DNA of 7,288 bases, from the NCBI GenBank assembly GCA_902490445.1, contig CABUDZ010000096.1, forward strand, positions 1 to 7,288, in the 5' to 3' direction. Shown here piece after piece: positions 1-5,748 of this stretch (the first letter of the stretch is position 1; every line of letters starts with the position of its first letter). A model generated the notes under the pieces. That model worked only from the letters and a program-made list of their open reading frames with translations. It searched no databases and had not been told where the DNA came from. Origin of the DNA: an uncultured Collinsella sp. GTDB lineage: Bacteria; Actinomycetota; Coriobacteriia; Coriobacteriales; Coriobacteriaceae. Made by a program: the position numbers and the translations under genes.

Positions 1-89
1 GCCCGCTATTCACCGCTTGAGAAGACGGATTCGTCCCAGCAATCGGCTCAAGATTTAGTCGAATAGTCTTTAGATGAGAGGGGCTAGAA
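1..89 (+). promoter_or_regulatory. Upstream region of the Xre gene, possible operator
   Basis: No gene is supported here. The ribosome binding site of the Xre gene is GAGAGGGG at 76-83, 6 nt before the ATG. Two small inverted repeats are visible: GACG-GATT-CGTC at 24-35, and CTTGAG (16-21) with CTCAAG (47-52) enclosing it. Because Xre repressors usually control their own promoters, these are possible operator or terminator remnants. No convincing -35/-10 pair was found. Confidence 0.25.
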
Positions 90-314
90 ATGCAGCTATC
101 ACGCGCATTGAACGACTACCTCGAAGAGCTCGACATGAAACAGGCGGATGTTTGTAGGGCGTCTGGCATGTCGGACGCTCACGTGTCACAGATATTCAGT
201 GGCAAGATCAAAGACCCAAAAGCGAGCGTCATTTATAAGATTGCGCACGCCATGGGCATATCGGTTGACGCTTTGCTTGATCGGGCGGAGTCATATAACG
301 AGGAAGAGGAGTAG
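90..314 (+). CDS. Xre/Cro-family HTH transcriptional regulator, 74 aa
   Basis: A small single-domain DNA-binding protein of the Cro/C1 (Xre) type, expected to act in the cytoplasm as a repressor or switch. Residues of about 5-65 form the five-helix HTH fold. The segment from KQADVCRASG (17-26) to SQIFSGKIKDP (33-43) is the helix-turn-helix with the usual G-S-S/D-V-S-I spacing, and ISVDALLD (57-64) is the typical last helix. The tail is acidic (NEEEE). The ATG is supported by GAGAGGGG 6 nt upstream. The next gene starts 3 nt after its stop, and its ribosome binding site lies in the last codons of this gene, so the two are probably cotranscribed and translationally coupled. Position upstream of a serine recombinase suggests a lysogeny-type or element-maintenance regulator. 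The family call is firm; the target is unknown. Confidence 0.85.
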   Translation: MQLSRALNDYLEELDMKQADVCRASGMSDAHVSQIFSGKIKDPKASVIYKIAHAMGISVDALLDRAESYNEEEE

Positions 315-317
315 ATC

Positions 318-605
318 ATGGGTTTCTTCAACAAGAGCTACGCGGAGAAGATGACGAGCGACTCGGAGGAGTTCATAAAACAGGACGGGCGGCTGCACGC
401 CCTCGTGTACCAAATTCAGGGCAAGCGCGTTATGTCTGCCAGCAACAGCCTCGAGCCGCGCGTCACGGAGCAGCTGAACATCATCCTGGACAACCTCCAG
501 AACCGCGGCCTGCAGATCGTCGACGTGAAGACCGAGACGTGCGCGAATGCCGTCGACAAGGGCTCCGACACGCTGCTGCACGTCGTCACCGTCTTGTATA
601 GGTAA
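318..605 (+). CDS. Small conserved-looking protein of unknown function, 95 aa
   Basis: I do not recognise a family. The protein starts MGFFNKSYAEKM, has a charged helical N-terminal half, a middle amphipathic helix (TEQLNIILDNLQNRG, about 50-64), and ends in two probable beta strands (LQIVDVKTE and TLLHVVTVLYR). The helix-'G-IVDV'-'TLHVVTVLY' layout resembles small alpha/beta proteins of the DUF4177 kind, but that is only a visual similarity. There is no signal peptide or membrane segment. AGAGGAG about 6 nt before the ATG, inside the end of the Xre gene, supports this start. It lies between a repressor and a serine recombinase, so one testable idea is that it is an accessory or directionality factor for the recombinase. 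No sequence motif proves this. Confidence 0.7.
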   Translation: MGFFNKSYAEKMTSDSEEFIKQDGRLHALVYQIQGKRVMSASNSLEPRVTEQLNIILDNLQNRGLQIVDVKTETCANAVDKGSDTLLHVVTVLYR

Positions 606-652
606 AGAAAAAGCCCCGCCGGCAGCGCTGGTACCGCTATGGCCGACGGGGC
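602..652 (-). terminator. Rho-independent terminator, leftward
   Basis: The stem is GCCCCG-C-CGGC (613-623) with GCCG-A-CGGGGC (642-652): 10 pairs and one C/A mismatch, topped by AGCG/CGCT (624-627 with 635-638). Read leftward, the hairpin is followed by CTTTTTCTTT, the U tract of an intrinsic terminator. Read rightward there is no T run, so it should not block transcription from the 95-aa gene into the recombinase. It would stop leftward transcription antisense to the recombinase. Confidence 0.6.
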
Positions 653-708
653 GAGTCAGGCTCCCCAGTATCGACGTGGACGTGCAAACCAAGGAAGTCG
701 TATCCATT

Positions 709-2148
709 ATGCCAAAAACAGCCGTGATATACGCGCGATTCTCATGCAGTAAGCAGCGCGAGGCCTCGATAGACGACCAGCTGCGCGTCTGCCGCGACTG
801 GTGCAGGCGCGAGGGCTACGCCATAGCCGCCGAGTACTGCGACTACGCCATATCGGGCCGCACCGACGACCGCCCGGAGTTCCAGCGCATGATAGCGAAC
901 GCGGGCGAGTCGGACATCGCCCTCGTCTACATGATGGACCGCTTCAGCCGCGGGGAGTACGACGCGCCCATATACAAGCGCGAGCTCGCCAAGCACGGGG
1001 TGAAGCTCGTCTCGGCCCTCGAGGCGATACCGGACAGCCCGGAGGGCATCATCTACGAGAAGCTGCTCGAGGGTCTCGCCGCCTGCGAGTCCAAGAAGAC
1101 GGCGATACGCACGAGGCGCGGCATGGAGGGCAACGCCCTGCGCTGCAAGACCAACGGCGTGCGCATATTCGGCTACCGGCGCAACGAGGACGACGAGTAC
1201 GAGGTCGACCCGGACCAGGCGGCACTCGTGCGGGAGGCCTTCGAGCGCAAGATAAACCGCGAGACCACGAACGCCATAGCCGCCGACTTCGCGCAGCGCG
1301 GGGTGAGGACGAGGTCAGGTAACCCGTGCGGGTACTCGATGGTCCACCAGATGCTCCACAACAGGCGCTACACGGGACGCTACGAGTGGGGCGGGATCGT
1401 CAGGGAGGGCGGTATGCCGCAGATCGTCGACGAGGCCACGTTCATGAGGGCACAGGGGGTGAGGGGCGTGAAGCAGCGCTCGACCGAGGACTGGGGCGAC
1501 TTCGCGCTCGCCGGGAGAGCGATATGCGCCGGGTGCGGTCGCAACCTCCAGGGCGTGAGCGGGCGCGGGCGCCGCAACGTCAAGTACGAGTACTACAGCT
1601 GCACGGGCGGGTGCATGAGGAACGTCCGCCGCGAGGAGCTCGAGGGCGCGATAGTCGGTGCGCTCCGCGAGCTGCTCTCCGACCGCGCGGAGGCCATGAG
1701 GATAGCCCGCATGGTCGCGGAACGCGCCGACGGCGCGGAGGTGAAGGCCCGCCGCAGGCAGGCCGAGGAATCGCTCTCGGCCGCCGAGCGCGGGCTCAAG
1801 AACATCCTCAACGCCATCGAGCAGGGGATCATAGCGCCGGGCGTGAAGGGGCGCATAGCGGAGCTCGAGGAGCAGAAGGCCCGTGCCGAGTACGACCTAC
1901 AGGCGCTCCGCGAGCAGCGGATAGACCCGGAGCGCTTCGCCGACTTCCTGCAGTGCGGGGCGGGCCTCGACGACTCCACGCTGCTGAAGGCGTTCGTCTG
2001 GCAGGCGAGCGTGTCGGACGGCGAGGTGCTCGTGACGCTCAACTACGACGCCGAAAACGACGAACCCGCCAGACTTGACATCCAGCGGGTTCGAGGAAAG
2101 TTGGAATGGTGCCCCCAGCGGGATTCGAACCCGCGATATCCACCTTGA
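709..2148 (+). CDS. Serine recombinase (site-specific integrase/resolvase family), 479 aa
   Basis: A large serine recombinase that should cut and rejoin DNA at attachment sites through a phosphoserine link. The N-terminal catalytic domain (about 1-150) has YARFS with nucleophile Ser12, then SIDDQ and YMMDRFSRGEYDA (74-86), followed by GYRR. The recombinase domain spans about 160-250 (FERKINRETTNAIA, NRRYTGRYEWGG). A zinc ribbon uses Cys273, Cys276, Cys298 and Cys302, and a coiled coil spans about 340-402. The ATG at 709 puts the catalytic motif at the usual distance from the start, with AAGGAAG upstream; in-frame GTG codons at 676 and 682 are less likely. Residues 467-479 (WCPQRDSNPRYPP) are encoded by the antisense strand of tRNA-Glu. 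Ile is written ATA in 17 of 26 codons, unlike the operon to the right, which suggests transfer. Length is in the range of the family, so the protein may be functional. Confidence 0.92.
   Translation: MPKTAVIYARFSCSKQREASIDDQLRVCRDWCRREGYAIAAEYCDYAISGRTDDRPEFQRMIANAGESDIALVYMMDRFSRGEYDAPIYKRELAKHGVKLVSALEAIPDSPEGIIYEKLLEGLAACESKKTAIRTRRGMEGNALRCKTNGVRIFGYRRNEDDEYEVDPDQAALVREAFERKINRETTNAIAADFAQRGVRTRSGNPCGYSMVHQMLHNRRYTGRYEWGGIVREGGMPQIVDEATFMRAQGVRGVKQRSTEDWGDFALAGRAICAGCGRNLQGVSGRGRRNVKYEYYSCTGGCMRNVRREELEGAIVGALRELLSDRAEAMRIARMVAERADGAEVKARRRQAEESLSAAERGLKNILNAIEQGIIAPGVKGRIAELEEQKARAEYDLQALREQRIDPERFADFLQCGAGLDDSTLLKAFVWQASVSDGEVLVTLNYDAENDEPARLDIQRVRGKLEWCPQRDSNPRYPP
2052..2093 (-). terminator. 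Probable tRNA-Glu terminator inside the recombinase 3' end
   Basis: CGAACCCGC (2061-2069) and GCGGGTTCG (2085-2093) form a perfect 9-bp stem with a 15-nt loop. Read leftward, the stem is followed by TCGTTTTCG, a modest T tract. It begins 13 nt beyond the CCA end of the leftward tRNA-Glu gene, where a tRNA terminator is expected. It is at the same time coding sequence for recombinase residues of about 451-462. The T tract is interrupted, so termination may be partial. Confidence 0.5.
2107..2148. other. Putative attachment site at the tRNA-Glu 3' end
   Basis: The junction of a recombinase-bearing segment with the 3' half of an intact tRNA gene is the classic arrangement of an integrated element that rebuilds the tRNA at its insertion point. 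The recombinase frame continues into the tRNA and stops at 2146-2148 in the anticodon stem region. The exact crossover cannot be seen because the other att copy is not in the window. Serine integrases often use protein-coding genes as targets, so a tRNA site is inferred from position only. Confidence 0.35.
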
Positions 2149-2183
2149 AAGGGTGGCGTCCTTGGCCGCTAGACGATGGGGAC
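2107..2183 (-). tRNA. tRNA-Glu (anticodon UUC)
   Basis: On the minus strand the sequence folds as a complete tRNA. The acceptor stem is GTCCCCA with TGGGGGC (one G-U pair). The anticodon stem is CCACC/GGTGG around the loop CTTTCAA, giving anticodon TTC, which reads GAA/GAG. The T arm is GCGGG-TTCGAAT-CCCGC, and the CCA end is encoded (2107-2109). Without the CCA the gene is 2110-2183. There is no long variable arm. The 3' 42 nt overlap the recombinase coding region on the opposite strand. The gene looks functional, with a promoter immediately upstream and a hairpin immediately downstream. Confidence 0.96.
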
Positions 2184-2193
2184 AGCGGGAAAG

Positions 2194-2202
2194 AGTATAG
2201 CA
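2194..2202 (-). promoter_or_regulatory. Extended -10 promoter of tRNA-Glu
   Basis: On the minus strand TGCTATACT, an extended -10 element (TGn plus TATACT), ends 10 nt before the first tRNA base. This would place transcription start within a few nt of the mature 5' end. No good -35 hexamer is present at 16-18 nt spacing, which fits the use of an extended -10. Confidence 0.55.
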
Positions 2203-2239
2203 GACTTTTTTGCCGGCGCGTATATCGTTGGCAAACTGG

Positions 2240-2255
2240 AAAACCACCACACAGG
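2240..2255 (+). repeat. Left copy of a 16-nt direct repeat flanking the motif array
   Basis: AAAACCACCACACAGG at 2240-2255 matches AAAACCACCACAAAGG at 2438-2453 in 15 of 16 bases. The right copy is one arm of the terminator hairpin of the MurT-GatD operon; the left copy has no partner arm. The four-motif array lies between the two copies. Confidence 0.6.
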
Positions 2256-2282
2256 AGTAGGCTTTTATTCCGATTTTCAAAT

Positions 2283-2420
2283 ATCTCAATCTGTAACATC
2301 TGGGCGGGCAAATCGGCTCTATCTGTTACAGATCGAGACAGACGGCGGGCGTCGGGACGAACATCTCAATCTGTAACAGTAAGACGACTTTCAACGGCCT
2401 AGATGTTACAGATCGAGACA
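2283..2420. repeat. Array of four alternating 15-17 nt motifs forming two hairpins
   Basis: TCTCAATCTGTAACA occurs at 2284-2298 and 2364-2378. The inverted form TGTTACAGATCGAGA occurs at 2324-2338 and 2404-2418 (plus a shared CA after each). Each left/right pair makes a 15-nt stem with one mismatch around a 25-nt loop, and the second unit is exactly 80 nt from the first. In minus-strand RNA the mismatch becomes a G-U pair. Loops and the 22-nt piece between the units are not alike. At the centre of every motif is TGTWACA, part of an odd palindrome approaching ATCTGTWACAGAT; the copy at 2321-2333 has both arms perfect. It could be a regulator-binding array, a dispersed hairpin element, or a recombination substrate. 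Alternating orientation argues against CRISPR. No protein partner is identifiable. Confidence 0.85.
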
Positions 2421-2433
2421 AACAAACGTGGCA

Positions 2434-2475
2434 GATCAAAACCACCACAAAGGTACCTGTCCCCTTTGTGGTGGT
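2434..2475 (-). terminator. Rho-independent terminator of the MurT-GatD operon
   Basis: ACCACCACAAAGG (2441-2453) and CCTTTGTGGTGGT (2463-2475) form a perfect 13-bp stem with a 9-nt loop. Read leftward it ends in TTTTGATCT. It starts 6 nt after the TAG of the MurT-GatD gene, so it most likely ends that operon. Since the stem is fully symmetrical and rich in A on the opposite side, it may also be a member of a dispersed palindrome family. Confidence 0.85.
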
Positions 2476-2481
2476 GGGGTG

Positions 2482-4659
2482 CTAGGGGAGGAGCTTCATG
2501 GCGGCGTCGTGGGCGGCGTGCTCGTAGGTGTCGTCGAGGGGCTTGAGCGGCAGCAGAGCTGTGGCCTGCGCATCGCCGCGGCGCTCGAGGGCGTGGGTAA
2601 TGAGCCAGTCGGCAAGCTCGGGGTTCTTGGGTAGCGCCGGCCCGTGCAGGTACGTGCCGATGACGCCCTTGTAGATGAGGCCCTCAAAGCCATCGTCGCC
2701 GTTGTTGCCGGTGCCCGCGACGACGGACGTTCCGAGCGGCGTGGCCTCTGTATCGAGCAGGGTGCGGCCTCCATGGTTCTCGAATCCCACAAAGGGCTCG
2801 GGTGCCAGGTCGGTCTTGACGGCGACGTTGCCGATCAGGCGGTCGGAGCCACGCACAGTCTCGGCGGCAATGACGCCCAGACCCTCGATGCGATCCTCGC
2901 CCATATAGTACGAACGGCCGAGCAGCTGATAGCCGCCACAGATGGCAAGCAGCGAGCCGCCATCCTCAACATAGGCCGCGACCTTGTCTTTTTGAGCGAG
3001 CAGTTCATGTGCAACCGCCAGCTGGTCGCGATCGGAGCCACCGCCCATCATAACGATGTCGGCGTCGGTCAGGTCGAGCGTTTCGCCCATGTGGACTTCG
3101 TCCACACGCACGGGAATGCCGCGCCAGGCGCAGCGGCGTTCGAGCGCGATAACGTTGCCGCCGTCGGCGTAGAGGTTGAGCGCATCGGGATACAGGTAGA
3201 CGATGCGCAACGGGCGCGAAAGCTCGACCGGCGCAATATCGGTGGGGACAGCGCTACCACCGGCGGGCGTTACGGCGCAGGAGACAACCGAGCTCGCATC
3301 GGCGCCCTTAAGCTCGTCGAGCTCTTTGACCAGCGGCGGGAAGGCCGTGTAGTTGGCGACGGCGTAGAAGGTGTCATCGGCGGCCTCGTCTGCCACGGCG
3401 CCGATCGCCTGCGCGACGTCCGAGATAATCGCGGCATCGATGCCGGCGTACTTGAGGCGTACCTGCATGTCGTGCGCACGCGTGCCTCCGGCAAAGGCGA
3501 CAAGACCCGGCGTGTCGGCGATGCGCTCAAAGTCGACGTCGTAGATCCACGAGACATCGTGGCCGTCGGCGTCATTGTCGTTCAGGAAGAAGGCGCAGAG
3601 CCTGCCACCTGCCGTTTTAATGGACTGAATCTGTCGATCGAAGCCCACGGGATTCTTGGCCAGGTTTGCCTCGACGGTGCGGCCGGCAATGTTCCAGCGG
3701 CCCATGCGTCCGCCGGCTGGCACGTAGGCATCGAGCGTGGGCTGCAGATGCGCCGCGTCCACGCCCATCTCGCGCGCCGCAAAGAAGGCGGCGGCAACGT
3801 TGTAGACCATGTACAGGCCGTTGTAGCGTGTGGCGATGTGCGTTGCGGGTGCGTCGGTATTGGGTCCAAAGACCAAGTCAAATTCGTAGCCGTCGTAGGT
3901 AAGCTCAACGTCCGTCACGCGACGGACAAGCGCAGGGCGGGCCCAGCCGCACGAGGGGCAATGGTAGGCGCCGAGCTGGCCGTATTGCACGTAGTCATAC
4001 TCCAGCGGCGCGTTGCACTGCGAGCAAAAACGCGAGTCGCTAATGCGATCGGACTCGGTGCCCGTGGCGCCGTCGATGCCAAAGGCGATGCTCGTGTTGG
4101 GAACGCGTGCGGCGATCGCGGCACACAGCGGGTCGTCTGCGTTGTAGATGAGCGTTGTTGCCGGAGAGAGCTCCAACGCATGGGCAATGACGTCTTGGGT
4201 ATGGTCGATCTCGCCGTAGCGGTCTAGCTGGTCGCGGAACAGGTTGAGCAGCACGAAGTACGTCGGCTTGAGCTTGGGTAGGACGCGCACGGTGTAGAGC
4301 TCATCGCATTCAAAAACGCCCACGCGCTTGCCGCCGCCGGCTCGCTTGAGGCCGCTGCGCGCCTCGAGCAGTGCGCCCACCACGCCCGGCTCCATGTTGT
4401 TGCCGGCGCGGTTGCATACCACGGTGGCGCCGCTGGCGGCAACGGCGTCGGCGATGAGGTTCGAAGTGGTGGTCTTACCGTTGGTGCCGGTGATCACCAC
4501 GCTGCGGTCGACAAGGCCGGCGAGGTCGCTCAGCAACTCGGGGTCGATCTTCATGGCGATGCGGCCGGGGAGTACGCCGCCCTGGCGCTTAAGGATAGAG
4601 CGCAGCCCCCAGCGGGCGATATCGCTCGAGGTGCAGGCAAGAGATGAGCGGAGGTTCAT
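2482..4659 (-). CDS. MurT-GatD fusion, lipid II isoglutaminyl synthase (glutamine-hydrolysing), 725 aa
   Basis: Predicted to amidate the alpha-carboxyl of D-Glu in the peptidoglycan stem peptide of lipid II to D-isoglutamine, using ATP and ammonia from glutamine, at the inner membrane face. The N-terminal half is MurT: the Mur-ligase P-loop GTNGKTTT (58-65), NLFRDQLDRYGEID (139-152), a four-cysteine zinc site (Cys212, Cys215, Cys234, Cys237) and the C-terminal MurT domain with NLAKNPVGFD (332-341) and DGHDVSWIYDVDFE (365-378), the segment that supplies the partner aspartate to GatD in studied complexes. A linker of about 455-482 leads to a class I glutamine amidotransferase (about 483-695) with nucleophile Cys574 in AICGGYQ and His672 in TYLHGP. 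MurT and GatD are separate proteins in S. aureus and S. pneumoniae; here the frame is continuous. AGGAA lies 7 nt before the ATG. It is the last gene of the operon. Confidence 0.93.
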   Translation of the reverse strand: MNLRSSLACTSSDIARWGLRSILKRQGGVLPGRIAMKIDPELLSDLAGLVDRSVVITGTNGKTTTSNLIADAVAASGATVVCNRAGNNMEPGVVGALLEARSGLKRAGGGKRVGVFECDELYTVRVLPKLKPTYFVLLNLFRDQLDRYGEIDHTQDVIAHALELSPATTLIYNADDPLCAAIAARVPNTSIAFGIDGATGTESDRISDSRFCSQCNAPLEYDYVQYGQLGAYHCPSCGWARPALVRRVTDVELTYDGYEFDLVFGPNTDAPATHIATRYNGLYMVYNVAAAFFAAREMGVDAAHLQPTLDAYVPAGGRMGRWNIAGRTVEANLAKNPVGFDRQIQSIKTAGGRLCAFFLNDNDADGHDVSWIYDVDFERIADTPGLVAFAGGTRAHDMQVRLKYAGIDAAIISDVAQAIGAVADEAADDTFYAVANYTAFPPLVKELDELKGADASSVVSCAVTPAGGSAVPTDIAPVELSRPLRIVYLYPDALNLYADGGNVIALERRCAWRGIPVRVDEVHMGETLDLTDADIVMMGGGSDRDQLAVAHELLAQKDKVAAYVEDGGSLLAICGGYQLLGRSYYMGEDRIEGLGVIAAETVRGSDRLIGNVAVKTDLAPEPFVGFENHGGRTLLDTEATPLGTSVVAGTGNNGDDGFEGLIYKGVIGTYLHGPALPKNPELADWLITHALERRGDAQATALLPLKPLDDTYEHAAHDAAMKLLP

Positions 4660-4704
4660 GAAACCGTTCCTAACGTAAACGACATGGTCGGGTCGAGTGC
4701 GTCA

Positions 4705-5748
4705 CTAAAATCCGTAGCGGCGCGCAAATTCCTGGGCAAGCTGCGACACGTCTTCGCAGGCATTGGCCCAGGGGGCAAAGTCGGGAGTGTCCGAGATAAT
4801 GCCATCTGCTTCCCAAACGGCCTGGTGCGAAAGATCCCAGGGATCGCGTGGCTCGGGCCGGCAGGGAAGGTACGGTGTCTGGTACATGGGATTCAGCAAG
4901 AAGAATGCGCCGCCCTCGCAGCGGTTAGCGAACTCACGCAGCGCACGCGCCGCCGGACGCATCTTGTTCGTTTTGAACAGCAAGATCGTGCGGGCGAGCA
5001 GGTACCAAGGAGAGTTTTCGAGTGCGTCTGCCCCCATCTGCTCCTCGAGCTGGTGGGCCAGGGCAAAAAAGCCGTCCTGGTCTTCTAGGCGGGCGAGGGC
5101 GAGCAGCACGGTGCCGGCGGCCCGGGTAGGATAGCCTTCCGCCTTAAGAACGCGGCGAGCATAGTTGGCAGCGGCGCGGTAACGAGCGCTCGCCATGCAC
5201 AGCTGCGAGATGGCCTCGAGTGTGTGAAGCCACCCGATAAGGGCCGGCTCGCTCACGGTAAGGTCCGCTGCGGTGACACCGTCGGCCAAAACATTATTGG
5301 CCCAGTAGTGCGGGGCCTCCATATCAAACCCGGGCACGCCCTGTTGCAAGTAGTCGGCCGTGCTCGTCTCGAGCTTCATCAGGTCGCCCAGGCAGGCGTC
5401 GACGGGCGTGTCCGCCAAAATGATGGCGAGCAGCTGGGCATCGACGGCCAGCGCATCGATGCGGACGATCTTGAGCAGCTCATCACGCATATCGTCGAAC
5501 AGGCGGTTGCGCGTCTGCTCAAACTCCTCGTCGCTGCCCATGTCCTCGATGCGATGGAGCTCGTCGAGCAGGTGGCGATGAACACCGGCATAGGACAGCA
5601 GCGCCTGAGCATGCTCGGACTGCGCATACTTTTGGGGATTCGCGCTAATGTCGTTATGGACAAGCTCGCGTGCTGCATCGGTGAGCTCGGGGTGCGACGC
5701 CAGATAGGTGCGCTCCAGGTAGGCGGGGATGTAGACGCTCGGATCCAT
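4705..5748 (-). CDS. TPR-like helical repeat protein of unknown function, 347 aa
   Basis: A soluble, almost wholly alpha-helical protein with no signal peptide or membrane segment. Helix-turn-helix pairs resembling tetratricopeptide repeats are seen at about 85-125 (LLKIVRIDALAVDAQLLAII), 168-222 (WLHTLEAI through RYRAAANYARRVL to LLALARLE) and 243-275 (SPWYLLARTILL, RPAARALREFANRC). A distinctive non-repeat tail follows: FLLNPMYQTPYLPCRPEPRDPWD (283-305) and DTPDFAPWA (320-328). This suggests a scaffold or binding protein; I do not assign a function. GGGAGGAG lies 8 nt before the ATG, and the ATG overlaps the upstream stop as TAATG, so its translation is probably coupled to the upstream paralogue. 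The MurT-GatD gene follows 45 nt later, hinting at a link to cell-envelope work, by context only. Confidence 0.8.
   Translation of the reverse strand: MDPSVYIPAYLERTYLASHPELTDAARELVHNDISANPQKYAQSEHAQALLSYAGVHRHLLDELHRIEDMGSDEEFEQTRNRLFDDMRDELLKIVRIDALAVDAQLLAIILADTPVDACLGDLMKLETSTADYLQQGVPGFDMEAPHYWANNVLADGVTAADLTVSEPALIGWLHTLEAISQLCMASARYRAAANYARRVLKAEGYPTRAAGTVLLALARLEDQDGFFALAHQLEEQMGADALENSPWYLLARTILLFKTNKMRPAARALREFANRCEGGAFFLLNPMYQTPYLPCRPEPRDPWDLSHQAVWEADGIISDTPDFAPWANACEDVSQLAQEFARRYGF

Noticed and set aside
547..708. N-terminal extension of the recombinase
   Set aside because: It overlaps the 95-aa gene and the leftward terminator hairpin, and the catalytic YARFS motif sits at the usual distance from the ATG at 709.
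2106..2402. 98-aa rightward frame across the tRNA (MVPPAGFEPA...)
   Set aside because: This is the familiar false translation of a tRNA antisense strand, continuing into the motif array.
2283..2420. CRISPR array
   Set aside because: The repeats alternate in orientation, are only 15-17 nt, number four, and no cas genes are present.
2644..4227. 527-aa open frame opposite MurT-GatD
   Set aside because: It is antisense to a gene with clear catalytic motifs and shows no domain; long antisense frames are common in GC-rich DNA.
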